DNA from: Gammaproteobacteria bacterium
GTDB taxonomy: Bacteria > Pseudomonadota > Gammaproteobacteria > SZUA-152
Assembly: GCA_003229995.1 (NCBI GenBank)
Contig: QIGJ01000195.1
Coordinates: forward strand, 1 to 6,960
DNA: 6,960 nt
Direction of reading: 5' to 3'
The position numbers and the translations under genes were made by a program. Shown in pieces: positions 1 through 6,880 of the stretch. Below the pieces are notes generated by a model. It saw nothing but the letters and a program-made list of their open reading frames with translations. It was not told the DNA's origin and ran no database searches. Within the stretch, counting starts at the first letter, position 1; each line of letters opens with the position of its first letter.

Positions 1-118
1 TTATCGCTTGCGCCAAACTTTGTCTGGTATTTTTATGTGTTGCCGGATGCATCAATTCACGAACGAGCGAACCATCTTTAGTGATGTAGGGAGTAATGGA
101 TAGATATTCTGTTTTCAT
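1..118 (-). CDS. Small cupin-domain protein, N-terminal part only
   Basis: Reading the minus strand from the ATG at 118-116 gives an open frame of 39 codons that runs off the left edge. The visible protein begins MKTEYLSITPYITKDGSLVR and continues with ELMHP and a Q-S-L-A-Q-A segment. From memory, this resembles the N-terminus of small single-domain cupin proteins (about 110-120 residues), where a T-K-D-G-S-x-I-R-E-L-x-H-P segment precedes the metal-binding histidines of the barrel. Those histidines would be outside the window, so metal binding cannot be checked. No good Shine-Dalgarno is seen before the ATG. The gene is downstream of acyP on the same strand but separated from it by the 154-base inverted-repeat element. 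The substrate is unknown. Confidence 0.6.
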   Translation of the reverse strand, partial: MKTEYLSITPYITKDGSLVRELMHPATHKNTRQSLAQAI

Positions 119-140
119 TTGCGATAAGTTATTTAATGTC

Positions 141-167
141 TATACCCGTAGCGTTTGGGATTTAGGC
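141..167 (+). repeat. Left terminal inverted repeat
   Basis: This 27-base arm pairs with 268-294 with two mismatches. It begins TATACCCGTAGCG and ends ATTTAGGC. The arm's outer part is shared, with divergence, by the sequence at 5745-5771. Confidence 0.8.
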
Positions 168-267
168 CTGAATGTGCATCATATTAATTTCATGGCAAAA
201 CGAAACGACGCGTAATAGTCGCTCTATTGCAATGACAACAACACAGCAAAGAGAGTGTGCAATGAGT

Positions 268-294
268 GCCTAAATCTCAATCGCTACGGGTATA
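268..294 (-). repeat. Right terminal inverted repeat
   Basis: This 27-base arm starts GCCTAAATC and ends CGCTACGGGTATA, the reverse complement of 141-167 except at two positions. It ends four bases outside the acyP stop codon (299-301). Confidence 0.8.
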
Positions 295-298
295 TTCC

Positions 299-571
299 TT
301 ACCCGATGGTAAATAGCGGCGGCGGACCATCATCAGCCAGTTCACAGCTCACATTACTGACGTGCGCCTGCGCTGGGCCTTTTGATAACCAAGTACACAA
401 CTCTTCCACCAGAGGTTTTGGGCCACAGGCCAGCACTTCAACACGACCATCCTGTAAATTTCGGGCATAACCGCTAATCCCCAGGCGCTCTGCTTCATGA
501 CGTGCCGAGGCGCGGAAAAACACGCCCTGCACCCGGCCTGACACATAACACCGCACGCAAACCTGGTTCAA
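299..571 (-). CDS. acyP: Acylphosphatase
   Basis: Acylphosphatase hydrolyses the carboxyl-phosphate bond of acyl phosphates such as acetyl phosphate or carbamoyl phosphate in the cytoplasm. The 90-residue protein has the family's usual length. The signature GRVQGVFFR (12-20) carries the catalytic arginine R20, and GYARNLQDGRVEV (34-46) carries the catalytic asparagine N38. The start is TTG at 571-569, chosen because it places R20 and N38 at the same positions as in E. coli YccX as I recall it. The TTG overlaps the TGA of the upstream adaptor gene (TTGA), which suggests translational coupling. A GTG at codon 6 is the alternative but would cut into the first beta strand. Its place at the end of an exporter/thioredoxin cluster is unusual and its metabolic role there is unknown. 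Confidence 0.93.
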   Translation of the reverse strand: MNQVCVRCYVSGRVQGVFFRASARHEAERLGISGYARNLQDGRVEVLACGPKPLVEELCTWLSKGPAQAHVSNVSCELADDGPPPLFTIG

Positions 572-1386
572 AATTTTACTCTGGCCGATTGACCAACGCG
601 CAGCATTTGCCGGTTTGTGGCAAAAACCACTTCAACGACGTAACGGTCACCACGGGGGGTTTCCGGCTCCAAAGCCACAAAATTGACGGTGCCAGCGTAG
701 TTTTTCCCTGCCACGGTGACCTTTGCCTTGTCACCACGTTTAATGTTATCGATTGCCATGCCACTCACCAGACTGCGCGCCAACATACGATCCGCCTCGG
801 CCAAGATGATCAGCGGCATAGCCCGCATCCTGCTCACTACGGTTTGTCCCGGTTGTGCATTGCGCTGTAACACCCATGCCTCAAAGGGTGCCCGTATCAT
901 GCTGTGACCAAAATCATGTTCCGATTTTGTCAAACTGGCACGCGCCGAAAGCACGTCTGCATCTGCCGCATCTTTTTGAATTTTCGCTAACTGCAAATCG
1001 TGGTCAGATAACAGAGTACGATCATACAATTCCTGAGTACGCTCCAGCTCTCGCTGGGCCTCATCCCGATTATTTTTGGCCTGCTTGAGTCTAGCCCGGC
1101 CAGCGAACACCTCTGTGCGGAATGTTTCATTGACCAGACGCAGTAATATCTGGTCGGCACGCACACGGTCTCCTCTTTTAACCTTCACTTCAGCGATAAC
1201 CCCATTGACCGGTGTGCTCAAGGCAACGGTGCGCACCCATTGCAGTGTTGCTCCTTCCCCCGCTACCGATTCAATGGACCTCGTTGACTCAACCAACCCA
1301 ATCGACCCGGCTGATCCGGTCAACGAAAAAATAAGCGCAAAAAACAATATGGGTAATACGCCAATACCCCGGCCCGGTGAATTCAT
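568..1386 (-). CDS. Periplasmic adaptor (HlyD/RND membrane-fusion family)
   Basis: This 272-residue protein looks like the periplasmic adaptor of a tripartite exporter, which links an inner-membrane pump to an outer-membrane TolC-type channel. A hydrophobic segment at about 10-29 is a signal peptide or N-terminal anchor. Residues about 53-85 (TPVNGVIAEVKVKRGDRVRA) form the first half of a lipoyl/barrel-sandwich domain. About 90-158 is a charged, heptad-like helical hairpin, and 162-185 (MIRAPFEAWVLQRNAQPGQT) is the second lipoyl half. The remainder fits a beta-barrel domain. It is shorter than typical RND adaptors (about 350-400 residues). The ATG at 1386 has a strong AAAGGAG seven bases upstream. 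It follows the TolC-like gene by 44 bases and overlaps acyP. No pump gene is present in the window, so the transported substrate cannot be assigned. Confidence 0.87.
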   Translation of the reverse strand: MNSPGRGIGVLPILFFALIFSLTGSAGSIGLVESTRSIESVAGEGATLQWVRTVALSTPVNGVIAEVKVKRGDRVRADQILLRLVNETFRTEVFAGRARLKQAKNNRDEAQRELERTQELYDRTLLSDHDLQLAKIQKDAADADVLSARASLTKSEHDFGHSMIRAPFEAWVLQRNAQPGQTVVSRMRAMPLIILAEADRMLARSLVSGMAIDNIKRGDKAKVTVAGKNYAGTVNFVALEPETPRGDRYVVEVVFATNRQMLRVGQSARVKF

Positions 1387-1430
1387 ATGGTTTCTCCTTT
1401 AAGTCCACACGATAATTAATCAGACGATGG

Positions 1431-2780
1431 TCACCTGTCAGCGCTGGCATCCATTGCTCTTTCAGTATTGGGTTTCTCGTCAGTGCCATCCCCCTGCCCC
1501 AGCAAGGCATCGATACGTGCCCAGGCCAGCGCTGTGGCAAAATCTGCCTGCATGACGCGATAACGCAACGCCGACATACCCACCATGGCATCACCCAGGT
1601 CGCTCGCAACTTCGAGTTCATACTGGGCACGACGGAGATCAAGGTACAAATCACGATATTTCTGATCGGATGCCAGACTTTGTTTTTCCACCTGCAAAGT
1701 TTGCAACTCGATCCAGATATCCAACAACTCTTGTCGTAGTACACGCCGTTGTTGCTCCAAATTAGCCTCAACCTTGCGTAACTCAGCCCGACTCCGGGCC
1801 TGTAATGCAGCACTGCGACCCCCGTCGAACAGTGGCACATCCAGAAAAATGCCCGCCTGCCAGTTATCGTTACCCCCCAACGCCCGGGTATATTCAGACA
1901 CTTTGAGCTGCCCCAACAGCACCGGATTATCATCTGCCCGCGCCAAACTCAATTGTGCCTTTGCGCTCGTCTGCTGCGCCATCAATGCCCGCAGTTGCGG
2001 ATTACCCTGTTCCAGTGACACAAACCAATCATTCACATCTTCTGGAGGGGTTCGCGCAGTAAAACGCAATCGGGGAATGGATAGCTCCTCAGACAGCTGT
2101 CCCGGACGATTCAGCAAATCGGCGAGACGAGCCCGCGTGCTGCGCTGCGCTGCTTCACTCCGTGCCTGACGTAACCGTGATGCCTGAAACAGACTGAGTG
2201 TTTCCATAAGCTCAATATCCGATAACTGACCCAACTCATTACGCTGACGCGCACGATCTGAGTTCACAAAAGTCATGGACATTTCTTCAGTATCACGCGT
2301 ATGAGCCTGGTCGGCCAACAACACATCAAAAAAAACGGCCATAATTGAAATGCGATGGCGGGCAAAGGTATCGAGATAAATCAAAGCACGCTGGTTTCGT
2401 TCCGCCAGTGTCATATTCTCTTTTGCGGTACTACGGCCAAAATCGTACAGGGATTTTTCCAGAGACAGTTGGATGAGATGATCGTCCCGAGAGCTCGGGA
2501 CAATACGGCTTGACGGCGGATCAATCCAGCGCAGACGCCCAGAAAGCGTCACATTAACACCCGTCTCTGCATCAACCCGCCGCTGCTCGGCCTTGGCACG
2601 CGCCAACTCAGCAACCTCTATTTGTAACTCGGGGTGATCCGCCGATGCCAGACTCAGCGCAAACTCAAGCGTCAGCGGCACTGGCAAAGGAACTTCACTC
2701 GCCCACAACGGGCATGGCATTGAAAAAAATAATAGTAGAAATAATAATCTACGAAAGTACTGCACCGACAGTCCGTTCAT
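1431..2780 (-). CDS. TolC-family outer-membrane efflux protein
   Basis: TolC-family proteins form trimeric outer-membrane channels with a long periplasmic alpha-barrel. The 449-residue length is typical. Residues 1-27 form a signal peptide (basic QYFRR, then LLFLLLFF, likely cleaved after PLWA). The mature start V-P-L-T-L-E-F-A-L-S-L-A with HPEL soon after is the usual opening of the OEP repeat. Long A/R/E/Q-rich helices follow, and the second half shows D-V-P-L-F-D-G-G-R-S-A-A, the common OEP motif at the start of the second strand-helix unit. No lipobox cysteine is seen. The ATG overlaps the TGA of the preceding thioredoxin gene (ATGA), pointing to coupled translation. It most likely partners the adaptor encoded 44 bases downstream. 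The substrate is unknown. Confidence 0.92.
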   Translation of the reverse strand: MNGLSVQYFRRLLFLLLFFSMPCPLWASEVPLPVPLTLEFALSLASADHPELQIEVAELARAKAEQRRVDAETGVNVTLSGRLRWIDPPSSRIVPSSRDDHLIQLSLEKSLYDFGRSTAKENMTLAERNQRALIYLDTFARHRISIMAVFFDVLLADQAHTRDTEEMSMTFVNSDRARQRNELGQLSDIELMETLSLFQASRLRQARSEAAQRSTRARLADLLNRPGQLSEELSIPRLRFTARTPPEDVNDWFVSLEQGNPQLRALMAQQTSAKAQLSLARADDNPVLLGQLKVSEYTRALGGNDNWQAGIFLDVPLFDGGRSAALQARSRAELRKVEANLEQQRRVLRQELLDIWIELQTLQVEKQSLASDQKYRDLYLDLRRAQYELEVASDLGDAMVGMSALRYRVMQADFATALAWARIDALLGQGDGTDEKPNTERAMDASADR

Positions 2781-3343
2781 TTTGCCTGCTGGGCAGCCTT
2801 TTTTTGCCGCTTGTATTTCGTAAAGCGCATTTCTTTGTAAAGCCCTTTTTCGACAAATTCACCCAACCACATAAACTCCTCAACGCTTGATGTCGCCCCC
2901 GTGTAACGCATTATCTGCTTACCGTCCAAATCATAAAAAGCAAACACCGGGGTCACACGCACCCGGTTAATCTTAATGGAAAAATCTTTTTGTGGCATGA
3001 CCTTACCCTGAAAATCGGTCATTTCCACATCGCCCTCAATGTCTACGCTAAAATTGAGGAAATGCTGACGAAAATACGCTTGCACTGTGGGCTGATTGAG
3101 CACGGTTTTTTTCATGCGATGGCAAAATGGGCATTCATCCATTTCAAAAAACAGCAGAATACCTTTTTTGCCCTGGGCCCGTGCGGTTTTCAGTTCTTCA
3201 GAAAAGTTGCCCCAGGTTTCATTGAAAAAATAGGCATAGGGGTCTTTGCCCAGTGTCGCCTGCGCCTGCCCCACACACAAAAGCAATAACAATAAAGCAA
3301 CGATACTATTTGTGCGGGTTGTGCGGGTGAATAATCTCTCCAT
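2777..3343 (-). CDS. Secreted thioredoxin-fold protein, CPFC active site (SoxW-like)
   Basis: The 188-residue product has a basic start (MERLFTRTTR), a leucine-rich core (about 14-25) and a likely signal-peptidase site after AQA (29), so it should be periplasmic. The thioredoxin fold shows in GILLFFEMDECPFCHRMKK (61-79), with redox cysteines C71 and C74, and in R-V-T-P-V-F around the probable cis-proline P132. The general layout resembles SoxW and related thioredoxin-2-like proteins, but the exact partner is not known. The C-terminus is unusually basic (KYKRQKKAAQQAK). I chose ATG 3343 because GGAGGGAG lies eight bases upstream. A longer frame from TTG 3361 is possible but has little ribosome-binding signal. 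It follows the TlpA-like gene closely and overlaps the TolC-like gene by four bases, so it belongs to the same operon. Confidence 0.85.
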   Translation of the reverse strand: MERLFTRTTRTNSIVALLLLLLCVGQAQATLGKDPYAYFFNETWGNFSEELKTARAQGKKGILLFFEMDECPFCHRMKKTVLNQPTVQAYFRQHFLNFSVDIEGDVEMTDFQGKVMPQKDFSIKINRVRVTPVFAFYDLDGKQIMRYTGATSSVEEFMWLGEFVEKGLYKEMRFTKYKRQKKAAQQAK

Positions 3344-3361
3344 CCGATTCACTCCCTCCAA

Positions 3362-3874
3362 TTATTCTGCGGTTTGCTGTGCGATAAAATCGGCAATCAG
3401 CTCTGCGGTAACTGGGCCGACCTGGCGGGCAATCACTTCCCCCTCGGGTGAAACCAAATAGGTGGTCGGCAGACCGGGAATGAGACCCAGTGCCGAGTCA
3501 GGACCCGGTTTGCTGCGCAATACCGGAAAATTCATAAAATATTCTTCAGAAAACTGCTTCAGGGCGTTGAGATTGATGTCTTCAAAGTTGACTCCCAACA
3601 CCACAGCATCCTTGTCCTTGCGCTCTTCGTGAAAATCCACCAATTCTGGAATTTCGGTGAGACAAGGGGGACACCAAGTCGCCCAGTAATTCACCACCAC
3701 CCATTTGCCACGGTAATCCGACAGATTGTGCTTCACACCCTGAACATCCAGTAGCGTGAACTCCGCTGGTTCTGCCTGTGCGTTCAGTGCAAAAAATGCC
3801 GCAAAGCAAAAGCTGAATAAAATCCTGCACTTAATCCTGCACTTGGGGAAACAAACCATCACAGCGCTGAACAC
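3362..3874 (-). CDS. TlpA/ResA-like periplasmic thiol-disulfide oxidoreductase
   Basis: This 170-residue protein has the TlpA/ResA/DsbE layout: a signal peptide (basic KCRIKCR, hydrophobic core about 19-30, likely cleavage after AQA at 34), the opening F-T-L-L-D-V-Q-G with L-S-D-Y-R-G-K-W-V-V-V-N-Y-W, and the active site WCPPC (67-71). The probable cis-proline is P136 in GLPTTYLV. Such proteins usually reduce disulfides in secreted proteins or in cytochrome c maturation; no ccm gene is nearby. The start is uncertain: GTG 3874 is preceded by an in-frame stop two codons earlier and has AAGGA ten bases upstream, while GTG 3862 and ATG 3859 are also possible and leave a working signal peptide. 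It is the first gene of the cluster. A perfect 12-base tandem duplication encodes KCRIKCRI in the signal-peptide n-region. Confidence 0.9.
   Translation of the reverse strand: MFSAVMVCFPKCRIKCRILFSFCFAAFFALNAQAEPAEFTLLDVQGVKHNLSDYRGKWVVVNYWATWCPPCLTEIPELVDFHEERKDKDAVVLGVNFEDINLNALKQFSEEYFMNFPVLRSKPGPDSALGLIPGLPTTYLVSPEGEVIARQVGPVTAELIADFIAQQTAE
3821..3844 (-). repeat. 12-bp tandem duplication inside a signal-peptide coding region
   Basis: The unit AATCCTGCACTT occurs twice in perfect tandem (3821-3832 and 3833-3844). On the coding strand it encodes KCRI twice in the n-region of the TlpA-like protein. The unit is a multiple of three, so copy-number change would keep the frame while altering positive charge and adding cysteines. 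Confidence 0.9.
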
Positions 3875-3893
3875 TCCTCAAACATCCTTGGTC

Positions 3894-3917
3894 TTTACAT
3901 TAGCCTTTACATTAGCC
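3894..3917. repeat. 12-bp tandem duplication in the leader of the thioredoxin-exporter cluster
   Basis: TTTACATTAGCC occurs twice in perfect tandem (3894-3905, 3906-3917), followed by an imperfect partial third copy (TTCACATC from 3918). It lies between the possible promoter and the start of the TlpA-like gene, 50 bases from the other 12-base duplication. Confidence 0.9.
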
Positions 3918-3942
3918 TTCACATCTCTATCCCGCGTCGCCT

Positions 3943-3972
3943 ATAATACCGCGAAGTAGCATATGATTGCCA
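3943..3972 (-). promoter_or_regulatory. Possible sigma-70-like promoter for the thioredoxin-exporter cluster
   Basis: On the minus strand TATTAT (3948-3943) is a reasonable -10 box, preceded at 18 bases by TGGCAA (3972-3967), a poor -35. It would give a leader of roughly 60 bases that includes the tandem duplication. The rest of the gap to gacA (about 3973-4128) shows no gene and no convincing terminator. Confidence 0.35.
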
Positions 3973-4128
3973 CGAAATCCACCATTTCTGGTTGGTTCAT
4001 TGCTGACAATGATAACCACAGCGACAGCTATAGACAGCAATTTATGCCGAACATTCAATATTGACCACTGAACGAATACAAGGGAAACACAACGCATTGC
4101 GCAGAAAATACACTTCTGACGACCAGAT

Positions 4129-4788
4129 TCAGGGATTGTTTACCTCAGATGCCGTATCGATTATGCCATAATTCATGGCCAGCCGGGCCAAATCTACATC
4201 ACTAGCCACACCCAGTTTTTCGTACAAGCGATGACGATACGTGCTCACCGTTTTCGGGCTCAGGCACAGCTTGTCAGAAATCACTTGCAGGCGCTGCCCC
4301 TGGGTCAGCATTAACATAACCTGCATTTCCCGTGGCGAGAGCGCATCAAAGGGGGTCGCCGCCTCCCCGCCCAAAGTCATATTCAACGCCAGCTTCTGTG
4401 CGACATCGGCACCGATATAACGATCGCCCGCTGACACCGCCTTAATGGCCGCTACAATCTCATCCACCGCACACCCCTTGGTGAGATAACCACTGGCACC
4501 CGCCTGCAACATACGACTGGGGAAAGGCTCCTCCGAATGCACAGAAACCACAATAACTTTTAACTCAGGATTGGATTGCAACAATTTACGTGTAGCTTCC
4601 AGACCGCCAATACCAGGCATGCTGACATCCATTAACAACACGTCAGGAGATTTTTTGCGCACCAGAGTCAACGCCTCTTCGCCACTGGCGGCTTCGTCCA
4701 CCACACGTATACCCGGTGCATCATTCAGGATGCGTGTAATTCCCGTACGCACCAGTTCGTGGTCATCAACTACCATCACGTTAATCAT
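4129..4788 (-). CDS. gacA: GacA/UvrY-type response regulator (REC-LuxR)
   Basis: The 219-residue protein closely resembles GacA/UvrY, the response regulator of the Gac/BarA two-component system, which typically activates small RNAs that sequester CsrA/RsmA. The receiver domain (1-120) starts MINVMVVDDHELVRTGI, with acidic residues D8 and D9, phospho-acceptor D54 in LLMDVSMPGIGGLEATR, and K104 in GYLTKG. A LuxR-type helix-turn-helix occupies about 145-210 (LSPREMQVMLMLTQGQ, then LCLSPKTVSTYRHRLYEKL). ATG 4788 is chosen because it matches the known family N-terminus; an upstream TTG at 4827 would add 13 residues with no family support. The ribosome-binding site is weak (GGGGGTAG, distant). In many gammaproteobacteria uvrC follows gacA, but here a thioredoxin gene follows after 254 bases. 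No cognate sensor kinase or Rsm-type RNA is visible in the window. Confidence 0.9.
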   Translation of the reverse strand: MINVMVVDDHELVRTGITRILNDAPGIRVVDEAASGEEALTLVRKKSPDVLLMDVSMPGIGGLEATRKLLQSNPELKVIVVSVHSEEPFPSRMLQAGASGYLTKGCAVDEIVAAIKAVSAGDRYIGADVAQKLALNMTLGGEAATPFDALSPREMQVMLMLTQGQRLQVISDKLCLSPKTVSTYRHRLYEKLGVASDVDLARLAMNYGIIDTASEVNNP

Positions 4789-4870
4789 TACAAATTCTAC
4801 CCCCTGAAACTCATAATTCTCGTCCAACCCATCCTGTAAGCTGGTCCATCCGCACTAAAACATACTGTAC

Positions 4871-4876
4871 GGTATA
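4871..4876 (-). promoter_or_regulatory. Possible -10 box of gacA
   Basis: TATACC on the minus strand would start transcription near 4864, placing the centre of the CGTAGG palindrome around -40, the usual place for an activator that overlaps a poor -35. No good -35 is seen, which agrees with an activated promoter, but the -10 match alone is weak. Confidence 0.25.
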
Positions 4877-4884
4877 TCCCGCGC

Positions 4885-4912
4885 CCTACAGCAGCGTAGG
4901 AAAATACCTACG
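4885..4912. promoter_or_regulatory. Alternating CCTAC/GTAGG half-site array upstream of gacA
   Basis: Three half-sites alternate with six-base spacers: CCTAC (4885-4889), GTAGG (4896-4900), CCTAC (4907-4911), so each starts exactly 11 bases after the last. The right pair extends to a perfect CGTAGG-AAAATA-CCTACG palindrome (4895-4912). This resembles the CGTAG-type palindromes bound by FixJ/NarL-class regulators. It lies about 97-124 bases upstream of the gacA start, and the flanking genes are both on the minus strand, so gacA is the likely target. It could also be a simple RNA hairpin. Confidence 0.5.
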
Positions 4913-5043
4913 TCACATGGGATTACTACACTAGGTTATTACACGCCTGTCGGCTACTGGTTTCGGACATTATTTTCCTCGGAAGTTTGAGAAAAAAGGA
5001 AATGAAAAAATGCGTAGATACCCTTGCCCAATAGTATTAACCC

Positions 5044-5772
<729 letters not shown>

Positions 5773-5788
<16 letters not shown>

Positions 5789-6819
5789 AGCTCGTCCAAC
5801 AGAGTGTGTAAATCCTGCAGCTCCGGATACCGCGCCGAAACATCTCGTACATAAGCCAGGGTGCGCGGGATATCGGCCAGATAACCCGATTTATTATCAC
5901 GCAAGTGCAAACGGGCAAAAATACCCGCAGCCTTAAGATGACGCTGTACCCCCATCCAGTCAAACCAGCGCAAATACGTCGCATCAGTTGCCGGTGGAAA
6001 CAGGCCTGCATCGACGACACGATACAGATAATTCAGTGCCCATTGCTCCACTCGTGAGCGTGGCCAGTCGATATAACAGTCCCGCAGCAGAGAAACCAAA
6101 TCATAAGTCACTGGACCAAGCACCGCATCCTGAAAATCCAGAATACCCGGTTCACCATACTCGTTATGCCATTTCGTTACCATCAAATTTCGCGAATGAT
6201 AATCGCGGTGAACAAATACCTGAGGTTGAGCCAATGCCGCCTCACACAATTGCTGAAACACACGGTCAAGCCTGACCCGTTGCTCATCGGTAAAAGTCCA
6301 TTCACAATATTGTTGGCAGTACCAATCAGCAAACAATGCCATCTCGTTCAATAATAATGTTTCATTATAAACCGGCAACTCAGCAACATAGTGTGATGCG
6401 TTGCGCTGCATCTTGAATAACGCATCCAATGCATCTGCGTATAACCGTTCAACCGTATGTTCACTCAAAACATCGAGATAGGCTTGTACCCCCAAATCAC
6501 TCAGCAGTAAAAAACCTTGTGCAAAGTCTTTTGCAAACACCCGTGGCACATTAAGACCGGCATTGGTCAACAGAGTAGAAATAGTGACAAAAGGATGGGA
6601 ATCTTCCTTGTCCGGTGGCGCATCCATCACGATCAGACTCTCGCCCACCCCGTCAAAGCAATTGGCAACAGCAGAACCCGTCACCCGGAAATAACGACGG
6701 AAACTGGCATCCTCCGAAGCAGGGGCAAGCTGAAAACAAGCAGATTGCGAAGCGTTATCAGTCGCGCTATGCAACACTTCATACAGCCAAGTTGTTAACG
6801 CATCAAGCCTTGCAGGCAT
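5773..6819 (-). CDS. amgK: N-acetylmuramate/N-acetylglucosamine anomeric kinase
   Basis: AmgK phosphorylates the anomeric hydroxyl of cytoplasmic MurNAc (and GlcNAc) with ATP, giving the sugar-1-phosphate used by MurU in peptidoglycan recycling. The 348-residue product has the aminoglycoside-phosphotransferase (APH) kinase fold: N-lobe with SEDASFRRYFRV (35-46) and a V-M-D-A-P-P segment (64-69), catalytic loop HRDYHSRNLM (204-213, with D206 and N211), and metal-binding D228 in ILDFQDA. QRHLKAAGIFARL (292-304) is also typical. I chose ATG 6819 because GGAG lies six bases upstream; an in-frame GTG at 6831 would add four residues. murU follows after 63 bases, and the pair's conserved neighbour lptD may start divergently to the right. 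The gene is complete with no broken motif. Confidence 0.93.
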
Positions 6820-6835
6820 CACTTTCTCCACTGCA

Positions 6836-6852
6836 AACGGGATATACCCGTT
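6836..6852. promoter_or_regulatory. Palindrome AACGGG-N5-CCCGTT upstream of amgK
   Basis: Six-base perfect arms AACGGG (6836-6841) and CCCGTT (6847-6852) flank ATATA. It lies 17-33 bases before the amgK start, in the gap to the possible lptD. It may be an operator or a small 5' UTR hairpin. It contains TATACCCGT (6843-6851), identical to the first nine bases of the inverted-repeat element at 141. Confidence 0.4.
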
Positions 6853-6880
6853 CTCAAATGTGAATTAAGAGCTAAGGAAC

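Larger units (their letters stand above)
141..294. mobile_element. MITE-like 154-bp inverted-repeat element
   Basis: The left end (141-167) starts TATACCCGTAGCG and the right end (268-294) finishes CGCTACGGGTATA. The two 27-base ends are reverse complements at 25 of 27 positions. The 100-base core (168-267) holds no convincing ORF. Small size, long terminal inverted repeats and absence of a transposase are the marks of a non-autonomous miniature element. A TA target duplication is possible because both ends carry TATA, but the repeats themselves make this ambiguous. It starts 4 bases beyond the acyP stop and ends 22 bases before the cupin start. When transcribed it could fold into a long hairpin that stops or processes the message. 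Without genome-wide copies, a fixed regulatory palindrome remains possible. Confidence 0.55.

Noticed and set aside
141..294. Integron attC site
   Set aside because: The ends lack the GTTRRRY/RYYYAAC core arrangement, and the GCCTAAA/TTTAGGC parts point the wrong way (inside the arms, not at the outer ends).
502..870. Plus-strand open frame of 122 codons opposite acyP and the adaptor gene
   Set aside because: It is antisense to strongly supported genes, and its residue make-up (many H, T and R, no motif) is that of a reverse-strand shadow.
1289..1933. Minus-strand open frame of 214 codons overlapping the TolC-like and adaptor genes
   Set aside because: It lies in another frame of two well-supported genes, its product is rich in W, C and R with no recognisable fold, and it lacks a family motif.
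4835..4840. GacA-type upstream activating site (TGTAAG...CTTACA)
   Set aside because: Only the TGTAAG half is present, with no matching CTTACA half at the expected distance.
4926..4970. 14-codon minus-strand frame starting MSETSSRQAC with a good GAGG upstream, between murU and gacA
   Set aside because: It is too short to judge, has no attenuator-like hairpin or codon run, and one good ribosome-binding match in 200 bases is easily chance.
5002..5034. 10-codon plus-strand frame (MKKCVDTLAQ) after AAAAAAGGAA
   Set aside because: It is very short, on the opposite strand to both neighbours and lies in an A-rich stretch that creates start-like signals by chance.
4960..5043. Intrinsic terminator after murU
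   Set aside because: T-rich runs are present on the minus strand (around 4990-5010), but no GC-rich stem directly precedes them.
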